NCBI GenBank assembly: GCA_036446455.1
Contig: JAZFSZ010000126.1
Location: 1 to 12,455 of the forward strand
DNA: 12,455 bases
DNA from: JAZFSZ01 sp036446455
GTDB lineage: Bacteria > Pseudomonadota > Gammaproteobacteria > Acidiferrobacterales > JAJDNE01
Direction of reading: 5' to 3'
Shown piece after piece: positions 1 to 6,496 of this stretch. Each line of letters begins with the position of its first letter. Position 1 is the stretch's first letter. The position numbers were made by a program, and so were the translations under genes. The notes beneath the pieces are model-generated. The model was not told the DNA's origin. It did no database searches and saw only the letters and a program-made list of their open reading frames with translations.

Positions 1-542
1 AGGGTCATGCCCGGTGCGCGCATGTTCAGTATGGTGGAGATGATATTTATTGCACCCAGTACAGACGAAATACCAAGCAAGTGGACCGTCAGTATGGTGA
101 AATCCATGCCGATTCCACCTTGTATCGATAACGGTGGATACAGGGTCCAGCCTGCAGCAGGGCCGCCTCCTGGCATGAACAGGGACAATATCAGCAACGT
201 AGCCGCAAACGGCAGGATCCAGAAACTCCAGTTGTTCAAACGCGGCAAGGCCATATCCGGTGCGCCGATCATCAGCGGGATTTGCCAGTTGGCGAGACCG
301 ACGAAGGCCGGCATGACTGCGCCAAACACCATGATCAGGGCGTGAACTGTGACCATCTGGTTGAAAAAGTGCGGCTCAACAACCTGCAAACCAGGTTGCC
401 ACAATTCCGCACGGATAATCATAGCCATGGCGCCGCCCACCAGAAACATGATGAACGCAAACCACAAATAGAGGGTACCGATGTCTTTATGGTTGGTAGT
501 AAATAACCAACGCTTGATACCAGTCGGATGATCGTGTGCCAT
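1..542 (-). CDS. coxA: Cytochrome c oxidase subunit I, N-terminal part (runs off left edge)
   Basis: Subunit I of an aa3-type heme-copper oxidase, which reduces O2 to water in the cytoplasmic membrane and pumps protons. About 180 N-terminal residues are visible of roughly 520-540 expected. The TTNHKDIGTLY opening is typical of the family. His67 in TVHALIMVFG corresponds to the low-spin heme a ligand. Asn85, Asp96 (in MIGAPDMALPRLNN) and Asn103 have the same mutual spacing as N113, D124 and N131 at the D-channel mouth of the Paracoccus enzyme, so a proton-pumping A-type oxidase is inferred. The catalytic CuB/heme a3 residues lie outside the window. The ATG at 542-540 follows an AAGGAGA ribosome site (557-551) by 8 bases. 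It lies 26 bases after coxB and is surely cotranscribed with it. The left end is cut by the window, not by mutation. Confidence 0.97.
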   Translation of the reverse strand, partial: MAHDHPTGIKRWLFTTNHKDIGTLYLWFAFIMFLVGGAMAMIIRAELWQPGLQVVEPHFFNQMVTVHALIMVFGAVMPAFVGLANWQIPLMIGAPDMALPRLNNWSFWILPFAATLLILSLFMPGGGPAAGWTLYPPLSIQGGIGMDFTILTVHLLGISSVLGAINIISTILNMRAPGMT

Positions 543-568
543 TTTTTAGATCTCCTTAAATAATTCGC

Positions 569-1738
569 TTAGCGCAGGGTCTTGACCTGCGAGGGCTGAA
601 CCGCATCACCTTTGTTATTGCCCAGCGCGTTGCGCTGGTAGGTGATAACCGCTGCGATGTCGACATCGCTTAATTGTTTCTTGAAGGCGGTCATGAGTGT
701 ACCGGCCTTGCCGTTCATTACGATGTCCAGAAGCGCTTTCGTCGGACCATTGGCGATCTTACTGCCAGTAATGGCCGGGAACACACTCGGGACACCAGCA
801 CCGGTAACGCCGTGACAGGCCACACAGTTTTGCGCATAAACCTTCTCACCACGCTTCACCAGTCGGGTCCTGGTCCAGCTCTTGCCAGCCGCAGCGGCGG
901 CCGCAACCATCTGTCCCTTACGGCGATTAACCCACTTCTTGAAGTCAGATTCACTGACTGCATCGACAACTATTGGCATGTAGCCATGGTCCTTGCCACA
1001 AAGCTCGGCACACTGGCCACGATAGGTGCCGGGCTCATCTATCTTGACCCACATCTCATTGATAAAGCCGGGGATGGCATCCTTTTTGGCAGCAAACGCC
1101 GGGACCCACCATGCGTGGAGTACATCATTAGCGGTAACGAGCAGGCGGATTTTCTTACCCACTGGCAATACGACACGATTGTCCACTTCCAGCAAATAAT
1201 CATCGCCTTTTTTCACTCCGGCCTTGAAGCCATCTTTGGAAAAAACCGGTGAACCTATCTGGTCACGCGGAGTCGACAGAGCGCTCATGAATTTGATGCC
1301 ATGGTCCAGGTAGTCGTATTCCCACTTCCACTGGTAACCGGTGATCTTCAAGGTCATGTCAGAACCGCTGATATCATCCATCTTCAGCAACGTGCTGGTA
1401 GCGGGAATCGCCATGCCTACCAGGATAACGAAAGGAACGATGGTCCAGATAACTTCCACCACGGGGCTGTCGTGAAAGATGGCCGGTTTTTTACCGCGAC
1501 TCTTGCGGTGGAAAATGATCGACCACAACATTATCCCGGTCACCAAGATCATAATCACAAAAACAATCAGGGTGATCAGGTTATGCAGTTCCAGGACTTC
1601 CTGTGCTATCGCCGAAACCGGGCGCTGAAAATTCAGCTCATATGCGGCGGCGGCAATACCGGAAAATGCTAAAAGAGAAATACCAGCAAACAGGCGAGCA
1701 AGAATGCCTGTGGCTGGTTTGAGACGACTCTTGAACAT
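569..1738 (-). CDS. coxB: Cytochrome c oxidase subunit II with fused C-terminal cytochrome c domain
   Basis: Takes electrons from a donor cytochrome and passes them via CuA to subunit I. The 389 residues read as follows: a signal peptide (about 1-32, ending GIAAAA), two membrane helices (about 52-76 and 93-118), then a periplasmic cupredoxin domain with the CuA ligands His208, Cys243, Glu245, Cys247, His251 and Met254. After an alanine-rich linker (278-284) comes a class I cytochrome c domain with CVACH (Cys305, Cys308, His309) and a likely axial Met349. The conserved aromatic patch YQWKWEYDY (135-143) is present. The fused heme domain is known in caa3-type and many proteobacterial cox enzymes, and suggests direct electron entry through the tethered heme. 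The start has GGGAG six bases upstream (1749-1745). It is first of the coxB-coxA pair and separated from bioD by a long gap, so it probably has its own promoter. Confidence 0.97.
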   Translation of the reverse strand: MFKSRLKPATGILARLFAGISLLAFSGIAAAAYELNFQRPVSAIAQEVLELHNLITLIVFVIMILVTGIMLWSIIFHRKSRGKKPAIFHDSPVVEVIWTIVPFVILVGMAIPATSTLLKMDDISGSDMTLKITGYQWKWEYDYLDHGIKFMSALSTPRDQIGSPVFSKDGFKAGVKKGDDYLLEVDNRVVLPVGKKIRLLVTANDVLHAWWVPAFAAKKDAIPGFINEMWVKIDEPGTYRGQCAELCGKDHGYMPIVVDAVSESDFKKWVNRRKGQMVAAAAAAGKSWTRTRLVKRGEKVYAQNCVACHGVTGAGVPSVFPAITGSKIANGPTKALLDIVMNGKAGTLMTAFKKQLSDVDIAAVITYQRNALGNNKGDAVQPSQVKTLR

Positions 1739-1785
1739 GCTCTGCTCCCGTCGGAAACGATAATAATTAAAAAGTTATTGTTTAA

Positions 1786-1807
1786 GAACGAACACTATAT
1801 TTCGTTC
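1786..1807. repeat. Perfect inverted repeat upstream of coxB, candidate operator
   Basis: The arms GAACGAA (1786-1792) and TTCGTTC (1801-1807) are exact reverse complements around an 8-base spacer, CACTATAT. The element sits 47-69 bases upstream of the coxB start codon, where a promoter and operator are expected, and a TATAGT hexamer lies inside it on the coxB strand. Arm length and spacing fit a dimeric helix-turn-helix repressor or activator site. I do not recognise the arm sequence as belonging to a named regulator. An exact 7-base repeat of flexible spacing is not very rare by chance in a gap this long, so the role is inference. Confidence 0.35.
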
Positions 1808-1839
1808 AATATACTTTCCGTTTCTCACCAGCCCGATAA

Positions 1840-2082
1840 ACAATTCAGTCCGATTGCGAATTACTGAAGTTCCTGGCGACTCCCCTGTTCCCGTATCGCT
1901 TGTCCGTGTTATTTATTGCAGCTGGTTTAAATTTATTTACCGGTTATTTCCGACCGCCATTCCTGGAGCACTCCCCTCAGTCGGTAACTTTTTTTGTCTT
2001 TTATCCGGTTTGGTACTTATTGTTGGTGGCGGACACTATCATAGGCGATGCATCACTGGCAACAAATCTGAATCGTCAATGA
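1840..2082 (+). pseudogene. Possible remnant of a small membrane protein gene
   Basis: This plus-strand frame is open from just after a TAA at 1837-1839 to the TGA ending at 2082, about 80 codons, without any ATG. The only bacterial start codons are a TTG at 1900-1902 and a GTG at 1906-1908, neither with a ribosome site. Even so, its translation looks like protein rather than noise. It has a hydrophobic run, LSVLFIAAGLNLFTGYF, then RPPFLEHSP, a second hydrophobic aromatic run, FFVFYPVWYLLLVADTIIG, and a polar tail. Third-position GC from 1900 on is about 43 percent by my count, which does not clearly support coding. It could be the decayed end of an integral membrane protein gene, a TTG-started small membrane protein, or a chance frame. 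I do not recognise a family. Confidence 0.2.
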
Positions 2083-2092
2083 TCTGGATCAA
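2079..2092. promoter_or_regulatory. FNR/Anr-like box, 9 of 10 consensus bases
   Basis: ATGATCTGGATCAA matches the known FNR/Anr consensus TTGAT-N4-ATCAA at every conserved base but the first. It lies in the gap between bioD and coxB, about 340 bases upstream of coxB and at the end of the possible remnant frame. I could not place a -10 hexamer at the usual class II distance on either strand. If it works, it may act at a distance on coxB or be a leftover of a lost promoter. A 9-of-10 match is expected by chance about once in 30 kb, so confidence is low. Confidence 0.25.
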
Positions 2093-2171
2093 ACCTGACT
2101 AAGAAACTTGGGTTTCGCATCAATAAATCTGTCTAAATGATGTAAATAAAAACCATTCACAATTAGCTTCA

Positions 2172-2840
2172 TCAAGGCAATGAGATGTAGCGTGAAACAC
2201 TCCTGAAATCACGCTGATTAGTGTATGGGATTTGCCCCAACATTGGCGCTGGCAATCGCTGGTTTAAGGTAATAACTGTTTCCTCGATCCGTTCCTGGCC
2301 GGGATCAATAGTATTGGCGACCCAGCCGACCAACGCCACGCCTGCGGCTTCAATTGCGCGTACGGTAAGCAATGCATGACTAATGCACCCCAATCGCAGC
2401 CCCACAACCAGGACAACGGGCAGACCCAGGGTCTTGGCTAAATGCTCATTGGTGATGACATGGCCCAATGGCGCCAGCCAGCCACCCACTCCCTCAACCA
2501 CTATGTTTTCGCTATGCTGTTTTAATATTTCAAAATGTTTAAACACGTTTTCCAATTCAATTTTTATCCCGACTTCCTGCGCGGCCAGATGCGGCGAGAT
2601 GGGAGGCTCAAAGGCATAAGGATTTATATCAATGTATTCGACATCAACATTGGCGGCAGCCATCAGCATTTCGGCATCGTTATTACGCAAACCATGCTCG
2701 GTAATGTGGCAACCGCTGGCCACCGGTTTCATGCCAACGACGCGATCGCCCCTCATCGCCAACAGGTGTATTAATGTTGCGGCCACCAGTGTTTTACCCA
2801 CACCGGTATCGGTGCCGGCAACAAACCAGCCGCGGCTCAT
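2172..2840 (-). CDS. bioD: Dethiobiotin synthase
   Basis: ATP-dependent carboxylase that closes the ureido ring of 7,8-diaminopelargonic acid to give dethiobiotin, the next-to-last step of biotin synthesis, in the cytoplasm. The 222-residue length is normal. The P-loop GTDTGVGKT is at residues 9-17, the GMKPVASG motif with its substrate-contact lysine is at 36-43 (Lys38), and VEGVGGWLAPL is at 115-125, all hallmarks of BioD. The start codon overlaps the bioC stop in an ATGA, with GGAAGGGG just upstream, so translation is coupled. It is the last gene of bioF-bioH-bioC-bioD. No good terminator follows, and the next gene on the strand is coxB, 433 bases on. The diaminopelargonate aminotransferase (bioA) that makes its substrate is not in the window. 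Confidence 0.97.
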   Translation of the reverse strand: MSRGWFVAGTDTGVGKTLVAATLIHLLAMRGDRVVGMKPVASGCHITEHGLRNNDAEMLMAAANVDVEYIDINPYAFEPPISPHLAAQEVGIKIELENVFKHFEILKQHSENIVVEGVGGWLAPLGHVITNEHLAKTLGLPVVLVVGLRLGCISHALLTVRAIEAAGVALVGWVANTIDPGQERIEETVITLNQRLPAPMLGQIPYTNQRDFRSVSRYISLP

Positions 2841-3712
2841 CGGCCCCTTCCGCCAATGGCGGAAATCGGGATGCGGTGTACACCATCATCAAGGTCACTA
2901 CGTGTGACCTGGCCTGCCCAGGCGTGTCCGTAGATGGCATCGTAGGTAGCCGGAATTCTGCCGTTTTTGGCCAAGGTTTCGTAAGCGGACCTGAATCTTG
3001 TAAACGTTGATTTGCCGCTCAGACCCCGTGCCCGCTGTGGCGCGACATTGTGCGCGCCCACCCCCTTCAGGTCTCTCATCATTGCGGTGACATCAGCGTA
3101 GTCGAGGAGCAGATTCTCGCGATCCATAACTGGCTCAATCAGACCGGCGCGCATCAAAGCATCACCCAAATCATGCATGTCGACAAAATCGTGCACGTGG
3201 GGCGTTTCATTTACCTCACGCCAAGCCTGGCGTAACTCGTGCAAGGTATCCGGGCCAAAGGTGCTAAAGAGAATGGTGCCGCCCGGCCGTAATACGCGTG
3301 CAAACTCGCTGAACACCACATCCGGATCACACCACTGCAAGGCCAGGTTGGAAAATACAAGATCAACGCTGCTGGACGCAATAGGCAATTGCTCTGCGTC
3401 GCCGGCCAGATAACGACCCTTGCGCCATCGTCCGTGTTGCTGTTTGGCCTGAATCACCATAGCTGGCGACAGATCAACACCAATGATTTTTGCGCGCTTG
3501 TAAAACGTGCGAAGAGCACGTGTGCAATATCCGGTTCCACACCCCACATCGAGTATGGTTCGAATCTTGATATTGATTACATCGAGCCGCTCCAGCAGAC
3601 GATCGGCAACTTCGTACTGCAATGCAGCGTAGTCATCATATGTGCCCGCCGCCCGGTCGAAGGCAAGACGCACCTGGTGTTTGTCCAACCGCGGTGCCTT
3701 ATTGTTGCGCAT
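2837..3712 (-). CDS. bioC: Malonyl-[ACP] O-methyltransferase BioC
   Basis: SAM-dependent methyltransferase that caps the malonyl group on ACP as a methyl ester, so that fatty acid synthesis can extend it to pimeloyl-ACP methyl ester. The 291 residues include the BioC-type N-terminus (KHQVRLAFDRAAGTYDDYA, 11-29), SAM motif I at 53-62 (ILDVGCGTGY), an acidic GVDLSP at the end of the second strand, and FSNLALQWCDPD, typical of BioC. The ATG at 3712 has AAGGA eight bases upstream, inside the end of bioH, and the genes overlap by 14 bases. bioH next door encodes the esterase that removes the same methyl group, so the pair handles entry to and exit from the fatty acid cycle. Confidence 0.96.
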   Translation of the reverse strand: MRNNKAPRLDKHQVRLAFDRAAGTYDDYAALQYEVADRLLERLDVINIKIRTILDVGCGTGYCTRALRTFYKRAKIIGVDLSPAMVIQAKQQHGRWRKGRYLAGDAEQLPIASSSVDLVFSNLALQWCDPDVVFSEFARVLRPGGTILFSTFGPDTLHELRQAWREVNETPHVHDFVDMHDLGDALMRAGLIEPVMDRENLLLDYADVTAMMRDLKGVGAHNVAPQRARGLSGKSTFTRFRSAYETLAKNGRIPATYDAIYGHAWAGQVTRSDLDDGVHRIPISAIGGRGR

Positions 3713-4475
3713 GGAGAAATTCCTTCAGACGGGCAGCGAAGGCCTGCTCATGCGACAGGAATGCCGCGTGGCCGGCGTCATCAAACAAAGTGTATTGCCC
3801 ATTAGCCAGATTGTTGGCGAGATACTCGCCGGCGGCCGGCGGCGTCAGGCGGTCGCGGCCACCGTTAATGACCAGCGCAGGTTGTTCAAGACTGGCAAGC
3901 TGCGGTCGCAGGTCAGTATCGCGCAGAATATCCAGTCCGGCTGCCAGCGCCATCGGGTCCGGTTCGCCGTGTTTCAATACCTGCTCGCGCAACCGACGAA
4001 GGAGTTCGCGCGCATTCTTTTCCTTACCTGTCTGCAAACTGAGAAAACGATCAAGCGTGGCTCTATAGTCCTTCGTCAGGTCAGCCGCAAATCCTTGCAG
4101 TGTTTCCGCTGCCATTGCGTGCGGCCAGTCTTCGCTTTTTACAAAGCGCGGCGTCGCCGATACAAGGACAAGTGCGTTGACCGCTTGCGGATGACGGCTT
4201 GCCATATTCATGGCCACCAGCCCTCCCAGCGACCAACCCAGCCAAACCGCCGGTTTGCCAATGAGCCTCACCAACACATCCGCCGTTTTGTCGAGATCGA
4301 AATAGTGATCCGGTGCGGGGCTGCGTCCGTGCCCGGGCAGATCCACCGTGGTCACTCGATAGTCCCCGGCCAAATGCTCAACCAGGCTACTGAAAATACC
4401 CCCGTGCAGACCCCAGCCATGGATCAATACCACATCTGGGCCGGCTCCCATCTGTTCAAAATAGACAGTGGTCAT
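3699..4475 (-). CDS. bioH: Pimeloyl-[ACP] methyl ester esterase BioH
   Basis: Alpha/beta-hydrolase that cleaves the methyl ester of pimeloyl-ACP, ending chain extension and giving the acyl donor used by BioF. The 258 residues match the normal length. The nucleophile elbow GWSLGG places Ser82. The acid is Asp208 in NGGRDRLTPP and the base is His236 in DDAGHAAF, nearly the same numbering as the E. coli enzyme (82, 207, 235, from memory). The oxyanion-hole segment is LIHGWGLHGG (17-26). The start overlaps the bioF stop in an ATGA, so translation is coupled. Placement inside the operon, rather than alone as in E. coli, is common outside the enterics. Confidence 0.96.
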   Translation of the reverse strand: MTTVYFEQMGAGPDVVLIHGWGLHGGIFSSLVEHLAGDYRVTTVDLPGHGRSPAPDHYFDLDKTADVLVRLIGKPAVWLGWSLGGLVAMNMASRHPQAVNALVLVSATPRFVKSEDWPHAMAAETLQGFAADLTKDYRATLDRFLSLQTGKEKNARELLRRLREQVLKHGEPDPMALAAGLDILRDTDLRPQLASLEQPALVINGGRDRLTPPAAGEYLANNLANGQYTLFDDAGHAAFLSHEQAFAARLKEFLHAQQ

Positions 4476-5629
4476 GCGACATTAATCTCGATCTGCGCCA
4501 ACGTCTCCAGCAGTCGATCAACATGACGCGGTTCGTGCAAAGCAGAGAAGGTAATGCGCAGACGTGCCGTGCCGGCGGGCACGGTCGGCGGTCGTATCGC
4601 CGGCACCAGGATGCCTTGCGCCTGCAATGCCTCGGCCGCCTTCAGGGCAGCTTCTTCGCTTCCCAACACCAGTGGCTGAATGGCGGTTTGTGAAGGTAGT
4701 ATTGACAATCCCAGCGCAGTAATACCTCGCTGGAATCGCGCCAGCAATTGCTGCAGGCGCTCGCGTCGCCAGTCTTCTTCGCGCACAATGCGCAAGCTGG
4801 CACGAGTCGCCTCGGCCACGGCTGGTGGCAAGGCAGTGGTATATATATAAGTATGGGCACGCTGGATCAGGGTTTCAATCAATTCATCGCTACCAGCGAC
4901 AAACGCGCCAAATGTTCCCAGTGCTTTGCCCAGAGTTCCCATGTAGATAACAGGATCACCCAATTCAAGGCCCGCGGCACTGAAACTACCGCGACCATTT
5001 TCCCCCAGCACACCGAAGCCGTGGGCATCATCCGCCAGCAGCCACGCCTTGCTGGTTTTGGCAAGCATAAGCAAGTCAGACAAGGGGGCAATGTCGCCGT
5101 CCATGCTGAACACCGCGTCGGTGGCGATGAGCCGATTGCTGGCATCGTCCGTCAGTAATACTTTGGCCTTTTTTGTATCCGCATGGGCAAACCGTTTTAC
5201 TACTGCGCGTGCCAGACGCGCCGCATCGAGCAGGGAAGCGTGGTTGAGTTTGTCCTCAATGATCAAGTCATGACGATTCATCAGTGCCGTAATGATGCCC
5301 AGGTTTGCCATGTATCCCGTAGAAAAAACCAGTGCCCGTTCGCTACCGACGAATTCCGCCAGTTCCTGTTCCAGATTGTGATGCGGCGTGGCATGGCCAG
5401 TGACGAGATGTGACGCCCCGGCGCCAACTCCATACTGTTTCGCCCCCCACTGCAGGGCTTCGATCACGCGCGGGTCCGCGGCCAAACCCAGATAGTCGTT
5501 ACTGCAAAACGAGATCAGTCGCTGGCCGTCGACGTCAATTTCAACCCCCTGGGGCGATTGCAACAGCCGGCGCTGGCGAAACAGTTTCTGCGCCTTCAGT
5601 TGTTGCAGCTTATGCTGGAGTTCGGTCAT
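4472..5629 (-). CDS. bioF: 8-amino-7-oxononanoate synthase BioF
   Basis: PLP enzyme that condenses pimeloyl-ACP (or CoA) with L-alanine to give 8-amino-7-oxononanoate (KAPA), the first dedicated ring-assembly step. The 385 residues match the usual length. The PLP-binding lysine is Lys235 in GTLGKALG. DDAHGFG (200-206) supplies the Asp/His that touch the cofactor ring, and His130 in LNHAS is the expected stacking residue. FCSNDYLGLA (41-50) is a family signature. The start codon has no good ribosome site (minus-strand CACCACTACT precedes the ATG), and the inferred leader is only about 30 bases. bioF is the first gene of the operon; bioB, which often precedes it, is absent. The promoter and operator lie between it and the divergent comF. 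Confidence 0.97.
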   Translation of the reverse strand: MTELQHKLQQLKAQKLFRQRRLLQSPQGVEIDVDGQRLISFCSNDYLGLAADPRVIEALQWGAKQYGVGAGASHLVTGHATPHHNLEQELAEFVGSERALVFSTGYMANLGIITALMNRHDLIIEDKLNHASLLDAARLARAVVKRFAHADTKKAKVLLTDDASNRLIATDAVFSMDGDIAPLSDLLMLAKTSKAWLLADDAHGFGVLGENGRGSFSAAGLELGDPVIYMGTLGKALGTFGAFVAGSDELIETLIQRAHTYIYTTALPPAVAEATRASLRIVREEDWRRERLQQLLARFQRGITALGLSILPSQTAIQPLVLGSEEAALKAAEALQAQGILVPAIRPPTVPAGTARLRITFSALHEPRHVDRLLETLAQIEINVA

Positions 5630-5667
5630 AGTAGTGGTGCGCGGCCGGTGTGTTTAAAGGTTTGCGC

Positions 5668-5695
5668 AGTGTAGTGACTATAAACCACTAGTCAA
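5668..5695 (-). promoter_or_regulatory. Predicted sigma70-type promoter of the bio operon
   Basis: On the minus strand, TTGACT (5695-5690, 5 of 6 bases) and TACACT (5673-5668, 4 of 6) are separated by 16 bases. The transcript would start near 5661, about 30 bases before bioF. The spacer lies within an inverted repeat whose arms TGACTA (5675-5680) and TAGTCA (5689-5694) flank TAAACCAC, so a bound regulator would block polymerase. On the other strand, TATAAA at 5679-5684 could serve as the -10 for comF, although I see no matching -35, so the two promoters may overlap face to face. Confidence 0.55.
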
Positions 5696-5721
5696 CATGC
5701 AAGGATGCAAATGGTTTACAA
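5678..5721. promoter_or_regulatory. Candidate BirA (biotin repressor) operator with wide spacing
   Basis: The minus strand carries an exact TTGTAAACC (5721-5713) and then GGTTTATAG (5686-5678). The known BirA operator is TTGTAAACC, a spacer of about 14-16 bases, and GGTTTACAA. Here the first half-site is perfect, the second matches 7 of 9, and the spacer is 26 bases, about one helical turn longer. The second half-site sits between the -35 and -10 of the bioF promoter; the first covers the opening codons of comF. The position and the exact first half argue for biotin control; the spacing argues against a normal BirA dimer site. Confidence 0.4.
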
Positions 5722-6412
5722 CAGATTTAAAAGTATACAGAATGGGCTGCTGGCTGGTACCTGTGAGTTGTGTACCGCCCCACTCCATCGTACGACAGCA
5801 CTTTGTCAGGCGTGCGAGAACTCGCTCACCCGGCCCGGTCCCTGTTGCGAGATCTGTGCTGCCGAACTCCCGATTGGCGATCTTTTCCATATTTGTGGCC
5901 ATTGTCAAAAAAAACCACCCGCCTTCGATCACGTCAGCGCCGCCCTGGTTTACGGCGAACCCGTTAACGGGCTGATTCATGACCTGAAATACAACAAAAA
6001 ACTCTATCTTGCTCGCACCCTGGGCGAGCTGCTCGCAAATTCCATCTGCCGCAAATTTTCCTGTTTGCCAGACTTATTGTTACCGGTACCGTTGCATCGT
6101 GCACGACTGCGAAAACGTGGTTACAACCAATCACTCGAAATTGCCCGACCGGTGAGTCGGCGCTTCGGTATAAAAATAGATGCGCATCTGGTTAGACGAA
6201 TCCGCAATACGGACCCGCAGACCATGCTGAAACCAGGACACCGCGCCAGAAACGTAAAACACGCCTTTAAGTCAATCAAACCGGTTGACGGTAAACGCAT
6301 TGCTCTGATCGACGATGTTATGACCACGGGGCATACCGTCAACGCAGTAGCGCGGGTATTAAAGATGGCCGGGGCGAAAGAAGTGCTGGTGTGGGTGGTG
6401 GCTCGCGCCTGA
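5711..6412 (+). CDS. comF: ComF family protein (phosphoribosyltransferase-like, zinc-finger N-terminus)
   Basis: ComF/GntX-type protein, needed for natural transformation in some bacteria and linked to single-strand DNA handling; its exact reaction is unsettled. I chose the ATG at 5711 (233 residues) because AAGGA at 5701-5705 stands five bases before it. The in-frame ATG at 5705 overlaps that site. Four CxxC pairs (Cys18/21, 32/35, 46/49, 62/65) form the N-terminal zinc region. LPVPLHRARLRKRGYNQS (124-141) is the family signature, and IALIDDVMTTGHT (197-209) is the PRPP-binding loop of type I phosphoribosyltransferases. It is divergent from bioF and shares its short control region. In several gammaproteobacteria, as I recall, comF neighbours bioB. 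The gene looks intact. Confidence 0.93.
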   Translation: MVYNRFKSIQNGLLAGTCELCTAPLHRTTALCQACENSLTRPGPCCEICAAELPIGDLFHICGHCQKKPPAFDHVSAALVYGEPVNGLIHDLKYNKKLYLARTLGELLANSICRKFSCLPDLLLPVPLHRARLRKRGYNQSLEIARPVSRRFGIKIDAHLVRRIRNTDPQTMLKPGHRARNVKHAFKSIKPVDGKRIALIDDVMTTGHTVNAVARVLKMAGAKEVLVWVVARA

Positions 6413-6496
6413 CACACGGCAACAGAATCTACCTGTCGTCGCACTGAGCAAACCGGTATCCTGTTTCTTTTTTCGGCATGAGCCCAGGTTTGCTAC

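Larger units (their letters stand above)
1739..2171. other. 433-base gap between bioD and coxB
   Basis: This gap lies after the bioD stop and before coxB, both on the minus strand. It should contain the end of the bio transcript and the coxB promoter. I see no clear intrinsic terminator after bioD, only a GGTTTTTATTT run on the minus strand without a convincing stem. No single convincing -35/-10 pair stands out for coxB. TATATT- and TATAGT-like hexamers lie around 1794-1813, but without well-spaced partners. What stands out is a perfect inverted repeat (1786-1807), a second AT-rich imperfect one (about 1762-1779, AATAA/TTATT arms), an FNR-like box (2079-2092), a small GAAAC-TTGG-GTTTC hairpin (about 2103-2116), and an open plus-strand frame (1840-2082) listed separately. 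Confidence 0.6.

Noticed and set aside
674..1672. Plus-strand frames of 192 and 123 codons opposite coxB
   Set aside because: coxB on the minus strand is intact, with all metal ligands; these frames have no recognisable features.
1854..2102. 82-codon TTG-started plus-strand frame in the bioD-coxB gap
   Set aside because: It overlaps the more protein-like frame at 1840-2082, has no ribosome site, and its translation looks random.
2103..2116. GAAAC-TTGG-GTTTC hairpin as terminator of the bio operon
   Set aside because: The stem has only five pairs and no U-run follows on the minus strand.
3642..4526. 294-codon plus-strand frame opposite bioH and the start of bioC
   Set aside because: It is antisense to two overlapping, well-recognised enzymes, its translation is rich in Arg, Gln and His with no motif, and it has no ribosome site. 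It is a shadow of high-GC coding on the other strand.
4848..4857. TATATATATAA-like run inside bioF
   Set aside because: It fits the bioF reading frame (HTYIYTT) and has no partner -35; composition explains it.
5678..5980. 100-codon minus-strand frame across the start of comF
   Set aside because: It lies opposite the zinc region of comF and across the bioF promoter, and it shows no motif.
6413..6496. Search for a terminator or promoter between comF and trmL
   Set aside because: There is a TTTCTTTTTT run near 6464-6473 but no stem before it, and I found no convincing -35/-10 pair.
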